A stretch of DNA of 64,000 nucleotides. It comes from Paenibacillus pasadenensis (lineage in GTDB: Bacteria > Bacillota > Bacilli > Paenibacillales > Paenibacillaceae). Shown here piece after piece: positions 7,389 through 15,666 of the stretch (the stretch's first letter is position 1; each line of letters starts with the position of its first letter). The translations under genes were made by a program, and so were the position numbers. A model generated the notes under the pieces. The model was not told where the DNA came from. It ran no database searches and worked only from the letters and a program-made list of their open reading frames with translations. The stretch spans positions 310,001-374,000 of the forward strand of contig NZ_JAMBOT010000004.1 in NCBI RefSeq assembly GCF_023715725.1. Direction: 5' to 3'.

Positions 7389-8723
7389 CGCTTCTCCACT
7401 CCCGTTATGATTGATTGGCTCCGCCGTCCGTTTTGGAGGCCGGCTTGGGCCGGATTGATATTCGTCTGCCGAAAGCAGCGGCTGACCCGTGAAACCTGGC
7501 GCTCCAGCGGACGAGGCCTTGCTCGCCCGTTCAAGCAGCAGCGACGCCACACGGGCCGTTTCTCCGCTGCGTGCGAGCGGCTCGTACTCTTTTCCCGCCA
7601 GCCCCGCTCTGGTAAAAGCCTGATCGTGCTCCTTGCGCCCCGGTACAATTCCGGCACTGCGGCTGCAGGAGCCTGCAAGCTCCTGCAGCCGCATATTCAG
7701 ATCCGGTGATGCAAGGCTGTCCTCCTGGAGCAGCAGAAACGGATGTTTGCCGATCAGCGCCTCTACGGTGCAGCGATCCTCGCGGAACAGGCTGCGCTCC
7801 AGCAGAGCAAGCGGTTTGCCGTGGCATACCGCTTCCGCCACCGTGCCCCATCCCGGCTTGGTCAGCACGATGTCGCATGCCGCCATGTATAGCTGAGATT
7901 CCGTTTCATCATCCGGTATGCGCGCCGCATCAAGGACCGTGTCCGGCAGTTCCATCCCGGATGAAACGACCGGCAGCCAACGGGAATCCTTTAGTAAAGG
8001 CAGCTTTTCAAGCGGACTGCCCTTGTCAATCCCCATGCCCGGAAACAAGCCGATCAGCAGCCGCTCGCCCCCGGGGTCCAGCCGTTTTCGCAGCTCTAGC
8101 ACTTTGACTGGATCCGCATGCCGGCAAAAAAATCCGGCTCTTGCAGCGGGCTTCAGGCCCCAATGAGGCTCCCGGGAGCCGGCTAATGCGATAAAAGCAT
8201 CCATATCGAGATAGGCTTTGCCCAGTGGAGCAAGCAGCTCTGCCGGAAGCATCTCCTGATAGGCGGTGTACCACGTGAAATTGGACACGCCAACGCTTGG
8301 AATACCGGCGCGGCGAGAAGCCGGAAATGCTTCTGCCGTTATATCCGATACCGTCAGATCAATGCCGGACGCGCTCAGCCACCCGGACTCTTTGCGAATT
8401 CTTTTCGGCAGCTCAGCCAAATAGGAAAGCACTCGGCTCTGCAGCCGCGGCAGATCCGCCTGCATGCTGCCGGGGCGAAGACAATAACCCGGCTCCTGCT
8501 CCAGCTGTCTCAAAAATAGACGGTGTCCCCCGCCGCGCTCCCGCTCAAATGCTCCCGTCAGCGACCGCTCCAGAAAAGGCAGCGCCCGGCCGCTGGCCAC
8601 ATGCAGATGCAGCGTTTCTCCCGCCTCTGCCGTCTGGCGCAGCAGCTCGCGGATGACCGCGATGGAGCGCGCGGCATGACCGTAGCCGTAATCCGATACA
8701 TAATAGGCGATCGACAACGTCAT
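6045..8723 (-). CDS. In-frame glycosyltransferase-UDP-glucose 6-dehydrogenase fusion frame
   Basis: One uninterrupted 892-codon frame. Residues 1-445 resemble a GT-B glycosyltransferase of the MurG/MGT type: the N-terminal SDYGYGHAARS glycine loop and the C-terminal GWGTVAEAVCHGKPLALLER donor-site segment. Residues 400-445 are low-complexity linker. Residues 446-892 are a complete UDP-glucose dehydrogenase (separate entry). The start at 8723 is supported by AAAGGAGG 9 nt upstream. No stop codon separates the parts, yet ugd keeps a ribosome binding site (GGAG, 5 nt before its ATG), so either a bifunctional fusion or two products from one frame is possible. The GT probably adds a sugar in EPS assembly; its specificity cannot be read. 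Confidence 0.8.
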   Translation of the reverse strand: MTLSIAYYVSDYGYGHAARSIAVIRELLRQTAEAGETLHLHVASGRALPFLERSLTGAFERERGGGHRLFLRQLEQEPGYCLRPGSMQADLPRLQSRVLSYLAELPKRIRKESGWLSASGIDLTVSDITAEAFPASRRAGIPSVGVSNFTWYTAYQEMLPAELLAPLGKAYLDMDAFIALAGSREPHWGLKPAARAGFFCRHADPVKVLELRKRLDPGGERLLIGLFPGMGIDKGSPLEKLPLLKDSRWLPVVSSGMELPDTVLDAARIPDDETESQLYMAACDIVLTKPGWGTVAEAVCHGKPLALLERSLFREDRCTVEALIGKHPFLLLQEDSLASPDLNMRLQELAGSCSRSAGIVPGRKEHDQAFTRAGLAGKEYEPLARSGETARVASLLLERASKASSAGAPGFTGQPLLSADEYQSGPSRPPKRTAEPINHNGSGEAMKITVVGTGYVGLVSGVCYAELGHSVICVDKDPLKVATLQNGEIPIYEPGLQELSVRNSELGRLQFTSSLGNAVKGADLIVIAVGTPPLPSGQANLAYIELAAQEIADSMEGNPVIAIKSTVPVGTNEKVRDLIRSHTDCPFDSVSLPEFLREGSAVSDTMNPDRIVIGTESPRAEALLRELHAGLNPSFVVTDIRSAEMIKYASNAFLATKISFINEIANICEKVGADVTQVADGMGHDKRIGASFLKAGIGYGGSCFPKDTQALIQIAGHVDYEFKLLRSVVEVNQDQRYNVIRKLESIFGELRGRTVAVWGLAFKPETDDVREAPAQEIIGELLARGVEVRAYDPIAMDNFRSTFGSGDGNVAWCDSALEAAAGSDAVCLLTEWKEFGGTDLQLLRAVVREPVLIDGRNAFNEADLQDTDFIYYSVGRPSLARGVKAPVPELSY

Positions 8724-8849
8724 GCCGGGCGGCCTCCTTTTTTTGGACATGCTTTTCAAATTCGCAAGCGGAGTGCAGATGCTGGTAACGGAGGAATTTG
8801 AATCTGGCGGAAACGGCTTTCGTTTATCCCGGCCGGAAATTTTCCAATG

Positions 8850-10226
8850 TTACGCCCGCAAGCAGTTTTGCTCGATTTCCTCCCAGCTGCTGTACAGCTC
8901 CATGATGGAGTTTTCAAGCTGTTTCATGCCGGTTTGCACGGAAATGAACTCAAGGTCGCTCGTGGCGCGCACTCCGTGAAGCGTCTTCATCGGAATGTGC
9001 ATCACATTGCCCGCTCTAACCTTCATATAAGTCCCGTTGCAGATGAATTCTCCCTCGCCCTTAACGACCGTCCACACCTCTTCGCGGTGCTGATGCAGCC
9101 GGTAGCCGATGCTTTGTCCCTTGTCGATGCCGACTCGTTTTGTCAAAACAACGCTGCCGTCGTCATAAGCCCGGTCGTCCAGCACGCGCACCCAGCCCCA
9201 GCGGCGCTCCTCGTACATAGGCCGCTGATTGTAGCCGATGAAATCCTTCAGCTTTGTGCTGGCGCCCTTTTCCGCTACGAGAATGCCGTCCGGACTTGCC
9301 GCTACGACTACATTGGACAAGCCGAGCACCGTAACCGGGATATCCGTTTCATTGACCAAATGAGTGTTCACGCAGTCTCCGCTTACAATGCCGCGTCCCA
9401 TCCGGGAATCTTTCATTTCCTCGGTGAGCGTGTTCCATGTGCCGAGATCCTTCCAGTAGCCGTCATAGGCGACAGCCGCGACGTTGCGCGCCCGCTCCAC
9501 AACCTCATAGTCAAAGCTGATGCTCTCCAGGCTTTCGTAATTGGCGGACAGCTGCTCATAGGACAGCGAAACGCCTTTGGCTTCCATAATGTTCAGCATG
9601 TAGTCGAGACGGAAGGCGAACACGCCGCAATTCCACAGGGCGCCGCGAGCAATGAGCTCCTCCGCCGCCTGCTCGGACGGCTTCTCCCGGAAGCCGCCCA
9701 CCTGGAACGAATCGCTGCCCGCTTCTGCCCCGGCGTCTCCTTCCGGCACGATGTAGCCGTATTTTTCCGAAGGGTAACTTGGCTTAACGCCGATCAGAGC
9801 GAGATCCGCTCCGGTGCTGCGCAGCACTCCGTCCAAGCTGGCGACCGTGGTGAAAAAACGATCCTCTACGTAAGGGTCAACCGGCAGCACCGCGACCGTT
9901 TCGTCGGGATGAACCTTTTCGACCGAGTAGAGGTAGGCGGCGGCAAGCGCAATCGCAGGAAAAGTGTCGCGCCGCGCCGGCTCCACAATGAGCGGCACAT
10001 CCGGGCCAAGCTGCCCGCGAATCAGTTCGGTCTGCGAGCTGCCGGTGGCGATATACCCCGAGCCTGCAAAGCCTGCATCAGCAATTTGCCCCCATACCCG
10101 CTGCACCATCGACACGCGCGTGCCTTCGCCGTCTTCGAGCACTTTCAGGAACTGCTTCGACCTCAGGTCATTGGAGAGCGGCCACAGCCGCTTGCCGGAA
10201 CCTCCGGACAATAGGACGAGCTTCAT
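8850..10226 (-). CDS. manC: Mannose-1-phosphate guanylyltransferase (type II, possibly bifunctional with mannose-6-phosphate isomerase)
   Basis: 458 residues. The N-terminal nucleotidyltransferase has LSGGSGKRLWPLS at 5-17 and FREKP as the sugar-phosphate motif, and makes GDP-mannose from mannose-1-phosphate and GTP. The C-terminal cupin region (GEGEFICNGTYMKVRAG, then HIPMKTLHG) is the type II phosphomannose isomerase domain, so the protein may also interconvert fructose-6-P and mannose-6-P. The start at 10226 has GGAG 7 nt upstream; the frame is open 13 codons further without better support. It supplies GDP-mannose for Gmd/Fcl and for mannosyl transfer. No phosphomannomutase gene is in the window. 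Confidence 0.93.
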   Translation of the reverse strand: MKLVLLSGGSGKRLWPLSNDLRSKQFLKVLEDGEGTRVSMVQRVWGQIADAGFAGSGYIATGSSQTELIRGQLGPDVPLIVEPARRDTFPAIALAAAYLYSVEKVHPDETVAVLPVDPYVEDRFFTTVASLDGVLRSTGADLALIGVKPSYPSEKYGYIVPEGDAGAEAGSDSFQVGGFREKPSEQAAEELIARGALWNCGVFAFRLDYMLNIMEAKGVSLSYEQLSANYESLESISFDYEVVERARNVAAVAYDGYWKDLGTWNTLTEEMKDSRMGRGIVSGDCVNTHLVNETDIPVTVLGLSNVVVAASPDGILVAEKGASTKLKDFIGYNQRPMYEERRWGWVRVLDDRAYDDGSVVLTKRVGIDKGQSIGYRLHQHREEVWTVVKGEGEFICNGTYMKVRAGNVMHIPMKTLHGVRATSDLEFISVQTGMKQLENSIMELYSSWEEIEQNCLRA

Positions 10227-10277
10227 AAGCAATCTCCGCCTTTCGATAGTGGATGGATGAAGCAAAACGATAACGGC

Positions 10278-11663
10278 CTAACGTGCGTCGCCTCCGGCTC
10301 GCATCGCCCCTCCAGCGGCTCCAGCCGGCTGCTGCGCGGCACTTGAAGATGGAGCCAATCGAGGAGAATGCTCCTCCGCCGGAACGCTCAGCTTGCGCCC
10401 TTTTTTACCGCCTGTGTAAAGCGACAGCAGCAGCTGGCGGTATTTTTCCAGCGACAGGCTGCGCCGCAGATGCCGCTCCAAATACCCGCGCCCTTGCAGC
10501 CCGCGTTCGGTCAAGCCGCTGCGACCAAGCCGGTACAGCCCCATGAGCTGGCGCGCGGCATCGCTGTAGCGCTGAGGCTCCGATGTGCTGCCGCAGCCGC
10601 TTTCGACGATGAGCCGATGCGCCTCGCTGCCTTCCTCCAGCACGCCCATGACCGCTTTACCCGCCGCCATGACGCCGTAAATTTTGCTTGGCACCGACAC
10701 GCCCTTGATCCCTTTCTGGTTCACGACCAGGTGAACGTCGGCGGCGTTCAGCGAGTAACGCAGCTTTTCCTTCGGCTGGTAAGGCAGGAAAAGCACGTTT
10801 TGCAGCCCTTGCTCCCGCACAAAATCCTCCATTTGCCCCTTCACGGCTCCCTCGCCGATGAAGACAAACATGAGATCGGACAGCTCCTTGAACTGCGGCG
10901 CGATGCGAATCAGATTTTCCAGATCGTAGTAAAGGCCTAGATTGCCGCTATACATGACGACAAACTTGTCCTCCAGCCCGTGCTCCCGCAAAAACTCCAT
11001 CACGCCGGGCTCATCCCGCTTCAGCGGAACAATTTCCTCTTCGTTCGTCCAGTTGTTAATGACCGAATGGGCTGGCACGCGGCGTCCGTTAAAGCGCCTT
11101 TCCAGCGTCTCTTTCATGTCCTGGCCGACCAGAATGACATGATCCGAGAGGCGGCAATTCAGCTTGTCGACAGCCAAAGCAGCCTTGTGCAGCAGCGGCT
11201 GGCTCATGAAGTTGGCCGCTTGGGCCTGTTCGGGATTAAAATCCTGAATGTTGTAAATATGCCGGGAGCGCAGCGCAAGCTTGCCGATCGTGCCGATCAG
11301 CCCGCCCAGTACGGGAGGCTGCGAAATGGTGTAAATGAAGTCCGCGTTCCGCTGCTTCAGCAGCAGCTTGACCGCGTGGGCGAAATAAGCGGAGATGTAG
11401 CGGATGCGGCTGGCCTTGCTGCGCTTGTTCACCTCAGGCAGCCGTATGCGCAATATGCGGATTTGCTCCAGGTAATCCTCGGAGTAGCGCGGCGCTTTCG
11501 CTTCACTTTTTTCCCCGGCGTAACCGGGCTGCGCCGCGATAACCGTAATGCGGAAATCATGCTGCAGATGCAGGCATAACTCCGTGAGCAGCTGGCCGGT
11601 CGAAGCGTAATCGGGATAAAAGTAATTGATGACAAACACGATATGAGGCTTTTTCAAGTTCAT
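10278..11663 (-). CDS. WcaI/WbuB-like family 4 glycosyltransferase
   Basis: 461 residues of GT-B fold. The N-terminal half has INYFYPDYASTGQLLTEL, characteristic of the WbuB/WcaI group (colanic acid and fucose-containing polymers), and IYNIQDFNPEQA. The C-terminal half has the nucleotide-sugar site (VVMYSGNLGLYYDLEN, then VPSKIYGVMAAGKAV). The last 45 residues are a low-complexity Ser/Ala/Gly tail. The start at 11663 has AGGGGGG 10 nt upstream. It lies between manC and the 51-bp repeat array. A fucosyl- or hexosaminyl-transferase role is plausible; substrate is not assignable. Confidence 0.88.
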   Translation of the reverse strand: MNLKKPHIVFVINYFYPDYASTGQLLTELCLHLQHDFRITVIAAQPGYAGEKSEAKAPRYSEDYLEQIRILRIRLPEVNKRSKASRIRYISAYFAHAVKLLLKQRNADFIYTISQPPVLGGLIGTIGKLALRSRHIYNIQDFNPEQAQAANFMSQPLLHKAALAVDKLNCRLSDHVILVGQDMKETLERRFNGRRVPAHSVINNWTNEEEIVPLKRDEPGVMEFLREHGLEDKFVVMYSGNLGLYYDLENLIRIAPQFKELSDLMFVFIGEGAVKGQMEDFVREQGLQNVLFLPYQPKEKLRYSLNAADVHLVVNQKGIKGVSVPSKIYGVMAAGKAVMGVLEEGSEAHRLIVESGCGSTSEPQRYSDAARQLMGLYRLGRSGLTERGLQGRGYLERHLRRSLSLEKYRQLLLSLYTGGKKGRKLSVPAEEHSPRLAPSSSAAQQPAGAAGGAMRAGGDAR

Positions 11664-11701
11664 GTTCAGATGACCCCCCTTCCGTAAAAGCGGTGAATCC
11701 G

Positions 11702-12332
11702 ATGCGCCGATTGGGCGCATTTAAGGCCGGTTTCGGCCTTATTTTGGTGTGTTTGAGCCGATTCGGCGCGTTTAAGGCCGTTTTCGGCCTTATTTCGGTG
11801 CGTTTGCGCCGATCAGGCGCGTTTAAGGCCGTTTTCGGCCTTATTTTGGGGCGTTTGCGCCGATTCGGCGCAATTAAGGCCGTTTTCGGCCTTATTTCGG
11901 CGTGTTTACGCCGATCAGGCGCACTTAAGGCCGTTTTCGGCCTTATTTCCGTCCGTTTGCGCCGATCAGGCTCATTTAAGGCCGGTTTCGGCCTTATCTC
12001 GGTCCGTTTGCACCGATTGGGCAAAATTAAGGCCGTTTTCGGCCTTATTTCGGTGCAGTTGCGCCGATCAGGTGCAATTAAGGCCGGTTTCGGCCTTATT
12101 TTGGTGTGTTTGCGCCGATTGGGCGCAATTAAGGCCGGTTTCGGCCTTATTTTGGCGTGTTTGCGCCGATCAGGCGCGTTTAAGGCCGGTTTCGGCCTTA
12201 TTTTGGTGCAGTTGCGCCGATTTCGACGCATTAAGGCCGTTTTTGGCCTTATCTCGGTGCGTTTGCGCCGATTGGGCGAAATTAAGGCCGTTTTCGGCCT
12301 TATTTCCGTCCGTTTGCGCCGAACCGCATCTT
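11702..12332. repeat. Twelve-copy tandem array of 51-bp palindromic units
   Basis: The core TTAAGGCCG recurs at 11721, 11772, 11823, 11874, 11925, 11976, 12027, 12078, 12129, 12180, 12231 and 12282, always exactly 51 bp apart. Each unit holds a hairpin (TAAGGCCGTTTTCGGCCTTA, 8-bp stem, 4-nt loop, usually perfect) and a second weaker dyad of the type CGGTGC-GTTT-GCGCCG or GCGCC-GATCA-GGCGC. Substitutions occur between copies but no insertions or deletions. Because 51 is divisible by three, long open frames exist on both strands. These lack ribosome binding sites and I treat them as by-products. The array lies between two EPS genes and should be transcribed. Confidence 0.95.
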
Positions 12333-12386
12333 TCATGCCGAGAGCCAACGAGTAATCGTTGCTTGAACCCGCTCGCCCTGCCCGAT

Positions 12387-12478
12387 TTGCCGGTTTAAAC
12401 TAACTAGCTTTATGCACGTCGGACTGCCGGTCTTGCCGGTTTAAACTAACTAGCTCTATGCACGTCTGACTGCCGGTC
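12387..12478. repeat. Two-copy 46-bp direct repeat
   Basis: TTGCCGGTTTAAACTAACTA begins at 12387 and again at 12433, and the 46-bp units match almost throughout. Each contains the palindrome GTTTAAAC. The second copy runs into the 3' end of the acyltransferase gene. Confidence 0.85.
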
Positions 12479-13271
12479 TCGCTGCTTCGTCTGCCGTTTG
12501 CACAAACCTCTGCTTCACGTAAACAGCCGGCGTGCCTGCATGCACCTCTCCGTCCGGCACCGGTCGGGTTACCGTGCTGCGCGCCGCGACGACGCCCATC
12601 ACACCAACGGTCACTCCGGGATAAACAAAAACGTCGCTCGCCACCCAGGCTCCGTCCCGGATAACAACTGGCTTCGTAATCAGCCCGAAAGCAGGATCTG
12701 CAATATCATGCGAGCCTGTGCAAAGGTAGCTCCGCTGCGAGATGACGCAATGGCTGCCGACCTCGATCCGGTCCAGACTGTAAAATTCGGCGTCATCGCC
12801 AATCCAGGAGTAATCGCCGATGCTGACCTTCCACGGGTACGTAAATCGCGCAGTTGCGCGCACCTGAACGCCTTTGCCGATCTGCGCTCCGAACAGCCGC
12901 AGCAGAAAGCGGCGCCAAGCGTACATCGGATGCAGGGAATAACGGAAAAGGCTGCCTTGGACGAGCCACCACAGGAGGACGAACAGCCCGCTTTTGCCGC
13001 GCGAGTACCAGCTCTGGTCGTATTGATCCAACCGGATCCGGTTTCTCATCGGCGAAAGAGCTGCGGCGTTTCCTGCAGCGGAGCCAATTCGATCCGCATC
13101 CGCCTTCGCTCCGCCGCGCTGGTTACCCGCTTGAACGCTCTGCGCTCCTGCTCCAGTCCCGTCCACAACGGCTCCACCGCGCGAGCTACCCGCAAGCTCG
13201 CACCGCGCTTCCGCGCCAATCGTGTCCGGCTGCACGGCTTCCTCCAGCGGCTTTCGAATCACTGCGCTCAT
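12456..13271 (-). CDS. WcaF-like hexapeptide acyltransferase with N-terminal low-complexity extension
   Basis: The C-terminal 197 residues (from MRNRIRLDQYDQ) are a left-handed beta-helix acyltransferase of the colanic-acid WcaF/NodL type. YPWKVSIGDYSWIGDD, the catalytic-type His in CTGSHDIADP, and the hexapeptide run WVASDVFVYPGVTVG are visible. It probably O-acetylates the EPS using acetyl-CoA. I start at 13271 because that ATG overlaps the upstream TGA (ATGA), implying translational coupling. This adds about 74 Ala/Gly-rich residues not usual for the family. An internal ATG at 13049 would give a standard-length enzyme but has no good ribosome binding site. Confidence 0.85.
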   Translation of the reverse strand: MSAVIRKPLEEAVQPDTIGAEARCELAGSSRGGAVVDGTGAGAQSVQAGNQRGGAKADADRIGSAAGNAAALSPMRNRIRLDQYDQSWYSRGKSGLFVLLWWLVQGSLFRYSLHPMYAWRRFLLRLFGAQIGKGVQVRATARFTYPWKVSIGDYSWIGDDAEFYSLDRIEVGSHCVISQRSYLCTGSHDIADPAFGLITKPVVIRDGAWVASDVFVYPGVTVGVMGVVAARSTVTRPVPDGEVHAGTPAVYVKQRFVQTADEAARPAVRRA

Positions 13272-14488
13272 GAGCCCCAGTTTAGCCCGGCCGCCGCGCC
13301 GCTTCGTCCGTCTGCCGGATCGGCCTCGCCGATCAGCTGACGGTATTCCTGCTCCAGCTGTGCGCCCACCTGGGACCACTCGTAATAATGCGACACCATT
13401 TTGCGGCCTTGTTCGCCCATTCGGGCACGCAGCGCGGGATCGTCCAGCAGCTGGCAGGCTGCCTCCGCTACTTTGACCGGGTCGACTGGAGTCGCCAGTC
13501 CGGCTCCCTCCTGCACAACCTCGCGCCAAATGTTGACCTTGTCGGAGATGACAACCGGAATGCCGCAAGCCATTGCTTCCACAACGGCGATGCCAAAGTT
13601 CTCGGAGTAGGACGGAAGCAGGAACAGGTCGGCGTCGCGCAGTACAGCGAGTTTATCCTGGCCTGTTAGCATGCCGGTGAAAATCGCGAACTCGCTTAAT
13701 CCCGCAGCCTTGAGCCATTCGCGCACCTTTTGGCCGTAATTCTCGTCATCGGGACCCGTCAGCACGAGCACCGTGTCAGGATGCTGGCGGTGAATATGCT
13801 TGAACGCCTCGACGAGCACGTCTAGACCTTTTTTGAAATTGATGCGGCTGAAGAACAGCAGCATCTTTTTGCCCTCGAGCAGCTTGTAGCGGGAGCGGAA
13901 CGTGCCGCGCACCGGCAGCTCGCTGTAGTCGGAAGAGTTGACGCCGTTTGGTACGACAAAACCAGTGCTGCCGTGCACGTAAGGTTTTGCCAGCACAAGC
14001 TCCTCTTCCGTTGTATAGTGCAGCGCGTCCGCAAGCCGGATGTTACGGTCCTCGAACAGCACCTCCATAATTCGTTTCCGGTAGCGATGGCGGGCGTACA
14101 TGACGGGGTCCAGCGTGCCATGCGGACGGACGATGTAAGGAACTCCGTGTTTGCGCGCATAATGACCAGCCGCCATGCCGTGGAACAAATACAGCGAATG
14201 AATGTGCACGATGTCGAAGTTCGGAATCTCCTTATTCAGCGCAAAAGCCATCGCCGGGGAAGTGCGCCAGAATTTCGGCTGTACAACCGGAAAATAACGG
14301 ATATCAACCCCGTTTTTGCGGATGACACGGTCCGTCGGCACATCGAGCACACCGCTGCCGTCCTGGTTCGTGCTGAAAATCGTCACCTCATGGCCGCGCG
14401 CCGCCAGTGCCGCCGCCATTTCCATTCCCGCCTTGGCGGGCCCGCCGTAACGAGGGGCCAAATTGGCGATTACATGCAGAATCTTCAT
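13268..14488 (-). CDS. Family 4 glycosyltransferase
   Basis: 406 residues, GT-B retaining glycosyltransferase. N-terminal acceptor domain: MKILHVIANLAPRYGGPAKA and RPHGTLDPVMYARHRYRK. C-terminal donor domain: LFFSRINFKKGLDVLVEAF and the E(x7)E motif in SYSENFGIAVVEAMACGIPV. It is cytoplasmic and acts in repeat-unit assembly on the undecaprenyl carrier. The start at 14488 follows a purine-rich site (GAAGGA). It overlaps the next gene by 4 bp and lies 26 bp after the previous one, so the three are one operon segment. Sugar specificity is unknown. Confidence 0.92.
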   Translation of the reverse strand: MKILHVIANLAPRYGGPAKAGMEMAAALAARGHEVTIFSTNQDGSGVLDVPTDRVIRKNGVDIRYFPVVQPKFWRTSPAMAFALNKEIPNFDIVHIHSLYLFHGMAAGHYARKHGVPYIVRPHGTLDPVMYARHRYRKRIMEVLFEDRNIRLADALHYTTEEELVLAKPYVHGSTGFVVPNGVNSSDYSELPVRGTFRSRYKLLEGKKMLLFFSRINFKKGLDVLVEAFKHIHRQHPDTVLVLTGPDDENYGQKVREWLKAAGLSEFAIFTGMLTGQDKLAVLRDADLFLLPSYSENFGIAVVEAMACGIPVVISDKVNIWREVVQEGAGLATPVDPVKVAEAACQLLDDPALRARMGEQGRKMVSHYYEWSQVGAQLEQEYRQLIGEADPADGRSGAAAGLNWGS

Positions 14489-14514
14489 TCCTTCACTTCC
14501 CGTTCTCCAATAGG

Positions 14515-15660
14515 TTAGCCGGACAGCCTGCCCGGGCTTCGCGCGCCGGATGGCGCTGCTTTTGTGTCGCTGCCGATCCGCTCCAAAATACCGTGCAGCC
14601 TTGCTGTGTAGTTTGCGTAGCTAAAATAACCGAGCTCCTCCGGCACCGTTCCGCGAGGAGCTTCAAGCAGCCGGATGATGCCGCCGACTACCTGCCCGGG
14701 ATCAGCGGGATCGATCAGCTCGCCGAGCCGTCCGTGCATCAGCGCTTCGCTGCTGCCGTCCTTCAGGCTTGCCATCGCCGGCACGCCGCAGGCCATCGCC
14801 TCCAGCAGCACGATGCCGAAACCTTCTCCGTGGCTTGGCATCGCAAAGCCGTCAGCAAGCCGGTAGTGATCAGCTTTTTCCTCCTCGGAGATCATGCCGG
14901 TAAAAACAACGGAATCCGCTACACCGAGCGCTTTCGCCTTTTCCTCCAGCCTCGTCCGGTCGCTGCCGTCTCCGACGATCAGATACCGCAGCCGCGGCAC
15001 CTGCGTCCGCAAGCGCGGCAGCGCCTCCAGCACCTCGTCAAAACCTTTGCGGCGGTCAGCTCCGGCAAGCCGTCCCAGCGTCATGATCACCGGCTCGTCC
15101 GGCTTCAGGCCGTAGCGCTTCTGCAGATAAACCGGGCGCGGTCCCGGCGTAAACAGACCCGGCTCGAACGAATTCGGCAGCACATAGGCAGGAACTCCGC
15201 CCAGTCCGGACCAATCCGTGAAACGCTCCAGCGTCAGCTGGCTGACCGAGATGACCGCGTCCACCTGGCGCAGCGCCCATGCGGTTCCCCGGCGGGTGAC
15301 CGGATCCCAGGCGTCGATGCCGTGAATGATAAGCGCGATCGGGGCACCGGTTATTTTTTTGGCCAGCGCCGCAAAAGGCAGCAGGTTGATATGTCCGCAC
15401 ACAATGAGGTCGCAGCCTTTGGCGCGTCCAAACAGCGAGGCGAGCACCGTCCGCAAGTAACGCTGCTTGCTGTTCAGCCCCGAGGTCACGTAATCCAGCT
15501 TGGACGGCAGCTCGCCTGGCGGATGAGGCATGATGCGGGGAATGGCAATCGCGCGATCCAGCCCGGGGCTTGTGCAAATTGCCCCCAGCAGATCCCGGTT
15601 GAACTTGGCGATTCCACCGTGCCCGCCGTAGGCGTCTGTAAGTAGTACAAGCGGCTTCAT
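14515..15660 (-). CDS. Family 4 glycosyltransferase
   Basis: 381 residues. The GT-B features are an N-terminal LLTDAYGGHGGIAKFNRDLL loop and a C-terminal RKGFDEVLEALPRL segment. The donor motif is SHGEGFGIVLLEAMACGVPA. The final 20 residues are low-complexity. AAAGGAG lies 10 nt before the ATG. It is 6 bp downstream of the polymerase gene. It probably adds one sugar of the EPS repeat; identity cannot be deduced. Confidence 0.92.
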   Translation of the reverse strand: MKPLVLLTDAYGGHGGIAKFNRDLLGAICTSPGLDRAIAIPRIMPHPPGELPSKLDYVTSGLNSKQRYLRTVLASLFGRAKGCDLIVCGHINLLPFAALAKKITGAPIALIIHGIDAWDPVTRRGTAWALRQVDAVISVSQLTLERFTDWSGLGGVPAYVLPNSFEPGLFTPGPRPVYLQKRYGLKPDEPVIMTLGRLAGADRRKGFDEVLEALPRLRTQVPRLRYLIVGDGSDRTRLEEKAKALGVADSVVFTGMISEEEKADHYRLADGFAMPSHGEGFGIVLLEAMACGVPAMASLKDGSSEALMHGRLGELIDPADPGQVVGGIIRLLEAPRGTVPEELGYFSYANYTARLHGILERIGSDTKAAPSGARSPGRLSG

Positions 15661-15666
15661 TGAGCT

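Noticed and set aside
11702..12332. CRISPR array
   Set aside because: The units are contiguous repeats without unique spacers, the period is 51 bp throughout, and no cas genes are in the window.
13272..13568. Further N-terminal extension of the acyltransferase
   Set aside because: The frame is open but runs inside the upstream GT4 gene; the ATGA overlap at 13271 gives a better start.
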